7,705 bases of DNA from Chloroflexota bacterium (GTDB lineage Bacteria > Chloroflexota > Anaerolineae > Ardenticatenales > Ardenticatenaceae), in the NCBI GenBank assembly GCA_003520455.1, contig DOUV01000425.1, positions 1 to 7,705 on the forward strand, in the 5' to 3' direction. A program made the position numbers and the translations under genes. Of the stretch, positions 6,335-7,705 are shown piece after piece. The notes beneath the pieces were generated by a model that searched no databases, was not told where the DNA came from, and saw nothing but the letters and a program-made list of their open reading frames with translations. Each line of letters opens with the position of its first letter. The stretch's first letter is position 1.

Positions 6335-6362
6335 TTCTCCGCAGGGCCAGCCCCGTGGAGAA
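6335..6362 (-). promoter_or_regulatory. Predicted hairpin at the 5' end of the fmdB transcript
   Basis: Read on the minus strand, TTCTCC (6362-6357) pairs with GGAGAA (6340-6335). Inside are one A-C mismatch, one C-G pair and a 4-bp GGGG/CCCU stem with loop CUGG. The hairpin begins about 4 nt after the predicted transcription start near 6366, in a leader of about 99 nt. A stem this close to the 5' end commonly stabilises mRNA. It does not cover the ribosome binding site. Confidence 0.5.
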
Positions 6363-6372
6363 ATACCCTGAG

Positions 6373-6402
6373 ATTATAACATAGAGCCCGGCGGACTGTC
6401 AA
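6373..6402 (-). promoter_or_regulatory. Consensus sigma-70 promoter of fmdB
   Basis: On the minus strand a perfect TTGACA (complement of 6397-6402) and a perfect TATAAT (complement of 6373-6378) are 18 bp apart. The -10 box also has the extended TG motif one base upstream. Transcription should start near 6366, giving a leader of about 99 nt. It is the strongest promoter by inspection in the window. Confidence 0.85.
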
Positions 6403-6409
6403 CGGAGCA

Positions 6410-6436
6410 TTAGCACTCTCCCATTCCCTCTGCTAA
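6410..6436. promoter_or_regulatory. CIRCE-like HrcA operator next to the fmdB promoter
   Basis: The CIRCE consensus is TTAGCACTC, 9 nt, GAGTGCTAA. Here the first half is perfect (6410-6418), the gap is exactly 9 nt (6419-6427), and the second half (6428-6436, CTCTGCTAA) matches at six of nine positions, for 15 of 18 in all. It lies 7 bp upstream of the fmdB -35 box and overlaps the last codons and stop of the preceding lipoprotein gene (stop at 6433-6435). HrcA represses heat-shock genes through CIRCE. Most known CIRCE sites lie nearer the transcription start, and the weak half overlaps coding sequence, so function is not certain. Confidence 0.5.
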
Positions 6437-6960
6437 CGACAGGCGGCGCTCCATTCCAGGAGCTGAGTCGTGCTCACAAAGCGGTTCGCCGTGCGTCGCT
6501 CGCCCTTCGCGCGGCGGCAGATTCCCGCCCAGAGCAACTCGCCAGGCCGGCGAACCGGAACGAGGACCGGGGCGCGGACGAAGGGTGCGGCCGTATCCAG
6601 TTCACTCATGTTCATATCAAGACCGATGATCGGGCGGTGCGCCTCGTAGGCCTCGGCGGCCCAGGCCTGGCGGAGTACGCCGGCGGCCCGCCGGTTGACC
6701 ATAAAAGCCACCGTGGGAGACGCGGCGAGGAGCGACGGTACCTCGGCGGCATCGCTGACCGTCACAACGCCGAGGCAGCGCCGGGCCAGCCAGGTCTCGG
6801 GCAGGGTGCTTGCCGGGGGCGTGTCGCTCGGCTCGAGATAGACCAGGTGAACTGCAGATAATTCGCAGTCCGAGGCCAGACGATTACATCCGACCAGCCC
6901 CAGCATGAGGAGCAAAAAGAACCCCAGGATGATGTACGATGAACGATGAATTCCCCCCAT
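6433..6960 (-). CDS. Small lipoprotein of unknown function
   Basis: This encodes 175 residues from the ATG at 6958-6960. A GTG at 6985-6987 would add nine residues and sit right after the preceding stop (TGA at 6989-6991), which would allow coupled translation; neither start has a good ribosome binding site. The N-terminus has His-Arg (5-6), a hydrophobic core at about 9-22 and a perfect lipobox L-V-G-C at Cys25, so the protein should be lipid-anchored outside the membrane. The rest (26-175) alternates hydrophobic strands and helices, for example L-G-V-V-T-V-S, T-V-A-F-M-V-N and I-I-G-L-D-M-N, which suggests a small alpha/beta domain. I recognise no family. Four Cys residues beyond the lipid-anchor Cys are scattered through it. 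It follows the GT2 gene almost without gap, so the two probably share a transcript. Confidence 0.75.
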   Translation of the reverse strand: MGGIHRSSYIILGFFLLLMLGLVGCNRLASDCELSAVHLVYLEPSDTPPASTLPETWLARRCLGVVTVSDAAEVPSLLAASPTVAFMVNRRAAGVLRQAWAAEAYEAHRPIIGLDMNMSELDTAAPFVRAPVLVPVRRPGELLWAGICRRAKGERRTANRFVSTTQLLEWSAACR

Positions 6961-6984
6961 CACCCCACCCAATTCAGCGTTCAG
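6931..6984. repeat. Heptanucleotide repeats forming an imperfect inverted repeat around the start codon
   Basis: Three heptads, GATGTAC, GATGAAC and GATGAAT, run at 6931-6951. Two more, AATTCAG and CGTTCAG, run at 6971-6984. The arms 6941-6952 and 6971-6982 are inverted copies at 11 of 12 positions, with an 18-nt loop that is G-rich on the minus strand. The ATG at 6958-6960 falls inside the loop. The left heptads are translated as part of the signal peptide. Confidence 0.55.
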
Positions 6985-6988
6985 CACT

Positions 6989-7705
6989 TCACCGCGGTGC
7001 CATCTCGCGGGGGAGCGCCTCGTCGGCCACGTCGGGCTCGCGCACGGGGAGCCGTTCCACTTGAATCTCGGTGGCTATAAAGTCGCGGCGACCCTGCATC
7101 ACGATCAGGTCGGCCAGGATTCCCATCATGCCGATCAGGACGGCCACCACGACCAGGACAACGTCACTCTCGCGGAAGCGCAGGTTAAAGATCAGATCGT
7201 AGGTGCCTTTCGATAGGCCGATCAGGAAGAGCAACAGGCTGACGGGCAGAAAAACCTTGAGCGGATTGAAGTAGGTAACCGTGCGGACCACAAGCGAGAG
7301 GTAGTTGTAGGTGTCGCGGATGGGATGGAACGACGAGTGCCCGACCCGGGGGAAGTAGGCGATCGGCAGATAATCGACGCGGTACCCATTCGTGAGCAGG
7401 GCCAGCGTGATTGTGCTGACCCACGAGTGGGTCGTCGGGAGCACGGGGAGGAAGCGCAGTGCCACATCGCGACGCACGGCGCGGAAACCGCTGTTGAGAT
7501 CCGGGATCTCGCTGGCGGTCATGTAGCCGGCCAGGCGCCGGATGGACTCTTTAGCGAAGGTGCGCAGCGGGCGCATCGTGCCGGCCTCGACCGTGCGCGC
7601 GCCCACTGCCATGTCGGCCCCATGGAGGATCGCCTCGATCAGGCGTGGCAGGTCCCGGCTGGGGTACGTGCCGTCGGCATCGCTCATCGCGATGATCGCG
7701 CCGCG
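6989..7705 (-). CDS. Polyprenol-phosphate-type GT2 glycosyltransferase, partial (N-terminus beyond right edge)
   Basis: The frame is open to the window edge, so the 238 residues seen are the C-terminal part; the start and nucleotide-binding strand are missing. The first ATG in view lies just before the catalytic motif and is not the start. Visible features match dolichol/undecaprenyl-phosphate glycosyltransferases of family GT2: A-I-I-A-M-S-D-A-D-G-T-Y-P with the D-x-D motif at visible residues 9-11, the helix L-P-R-L-I-E, the A-V-G-A-R strand, and D-L-N-S-G-F-R-A-V-R-R-D (69-80). Two membrane segments follow (about 151-170 and 182-204), then a short charged tail. The enzyme should act at the inner face of the membrane, loading a sugar onto a polyprenol phosphate for surface glycan or glycoprotein synthesis. 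It is immediately upstream of the unknown lipoprotein gene. Confidence 0.88.
   Translation of the reverse strand, partial: RGAIIAMSDADGTYPSRDLPRLIEAILHGADMAVGARTVEAGTMRPLRTFAKESIRRLAGYMTASEIPDLNSGFRAVRRDVALRFLPVLPTTHSWVSTITLALLTNGYRVDYLPIAYFPRVGHSSFHPIRDTYNYLSLVVRTVTYFNPLKVFLPVSLLLFLIGLSKGTYDLIFNLRFRESDVVLVVVAVLIGMMGILADLIVMQGRRDFIATEIQVERLPVREPDVADEALPREMAPR

Noticed and set aside
5373..6384. Long overlapping frames on both strands across the propeller upstream region and fmdB.
   Set aside because: Their products are Arg/Pro/Gly-rich low-complexity strings typical of shadow frames in GC-rich DNA. FmdB and the propeller account for the coding parts.

Overview
The window is GC-rich with dense gene packing. 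It looks like part of a chromosome from an uncultured or thermophilic member of the Chloroflexota. That assignment is an inference from style: three lipoproteins, one with a Thr-Pro linker, a PD40 beta-propeller protein ending in a dockerin-like calcium-binding tail, an FmdB-type zinc ribbon, and a glucosylglycerate or mannosylglycerate synthase-like glycosyltransferase. There is no rRNA or housekeeping marker to confirm it. I found no tRNA, rRNA, CRISPR array, transposase or phage gene.

Layout. Positions 1-774 (minus strand) hold a two-gene unit: a small lipoprotein (286-774), then a small membrane protein (1-261, running off the left edge) behind a strong ribosome binding site. A 243-bp divergent intergenic stretch follows. 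Positions 1018-3756 (plus strand) hold an ABC-type solute-binding lipoprotein, whose perfect TATAAT box lies only 9 nt before the ATG, and a GT78/GT81-like glycosyltransferase. This pair converges on a minus-strand block: a polyprenol-phosphate-type GT2 glycosyltransferase (6989-7705, running off the right edge), a lipoprotein of unknown function (6433-6960), an FmdB zinc-ribbon gene (5965-6267), a structured 458-bp gap, and a secreted seven-repeat propeller with a dockerin-like tail (3923-5506).

How the parts may work together. Most products act at or outside the membrane: three lipoproteins, a secreted repeat protein, a membrane-anchored GT2 enzyme and a small membrane protein. The GT78/GT81-like enzyme may make a compatible solute, and the solute-binding protein upstream suggests handling of a sugar or sugar derivative, but no permease or ATPase gene is in view. 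These functional links are inferred from gene order.

Most notable signals. No clear new multi-gene system is present. The best lead is regulatory. The fmdB gene has a consensus promoter (TTGACA, 18-bp spacer, extended TATAAT), a CIRCE-like HrcA operator just upstream (15 of 18 consensus positions with the exact 9-nt gap), and a predicted hairpin at the very 5' end of its transcript. This suggests heat-shock control of an FmdB protein. Other leads are the probable leaderless transcript of the solute-binding protein gene, a start codon inside the loop of a heptad-repeat hairpin (6941-6982), and a cluster of palindromes upstream of the propeller gene.
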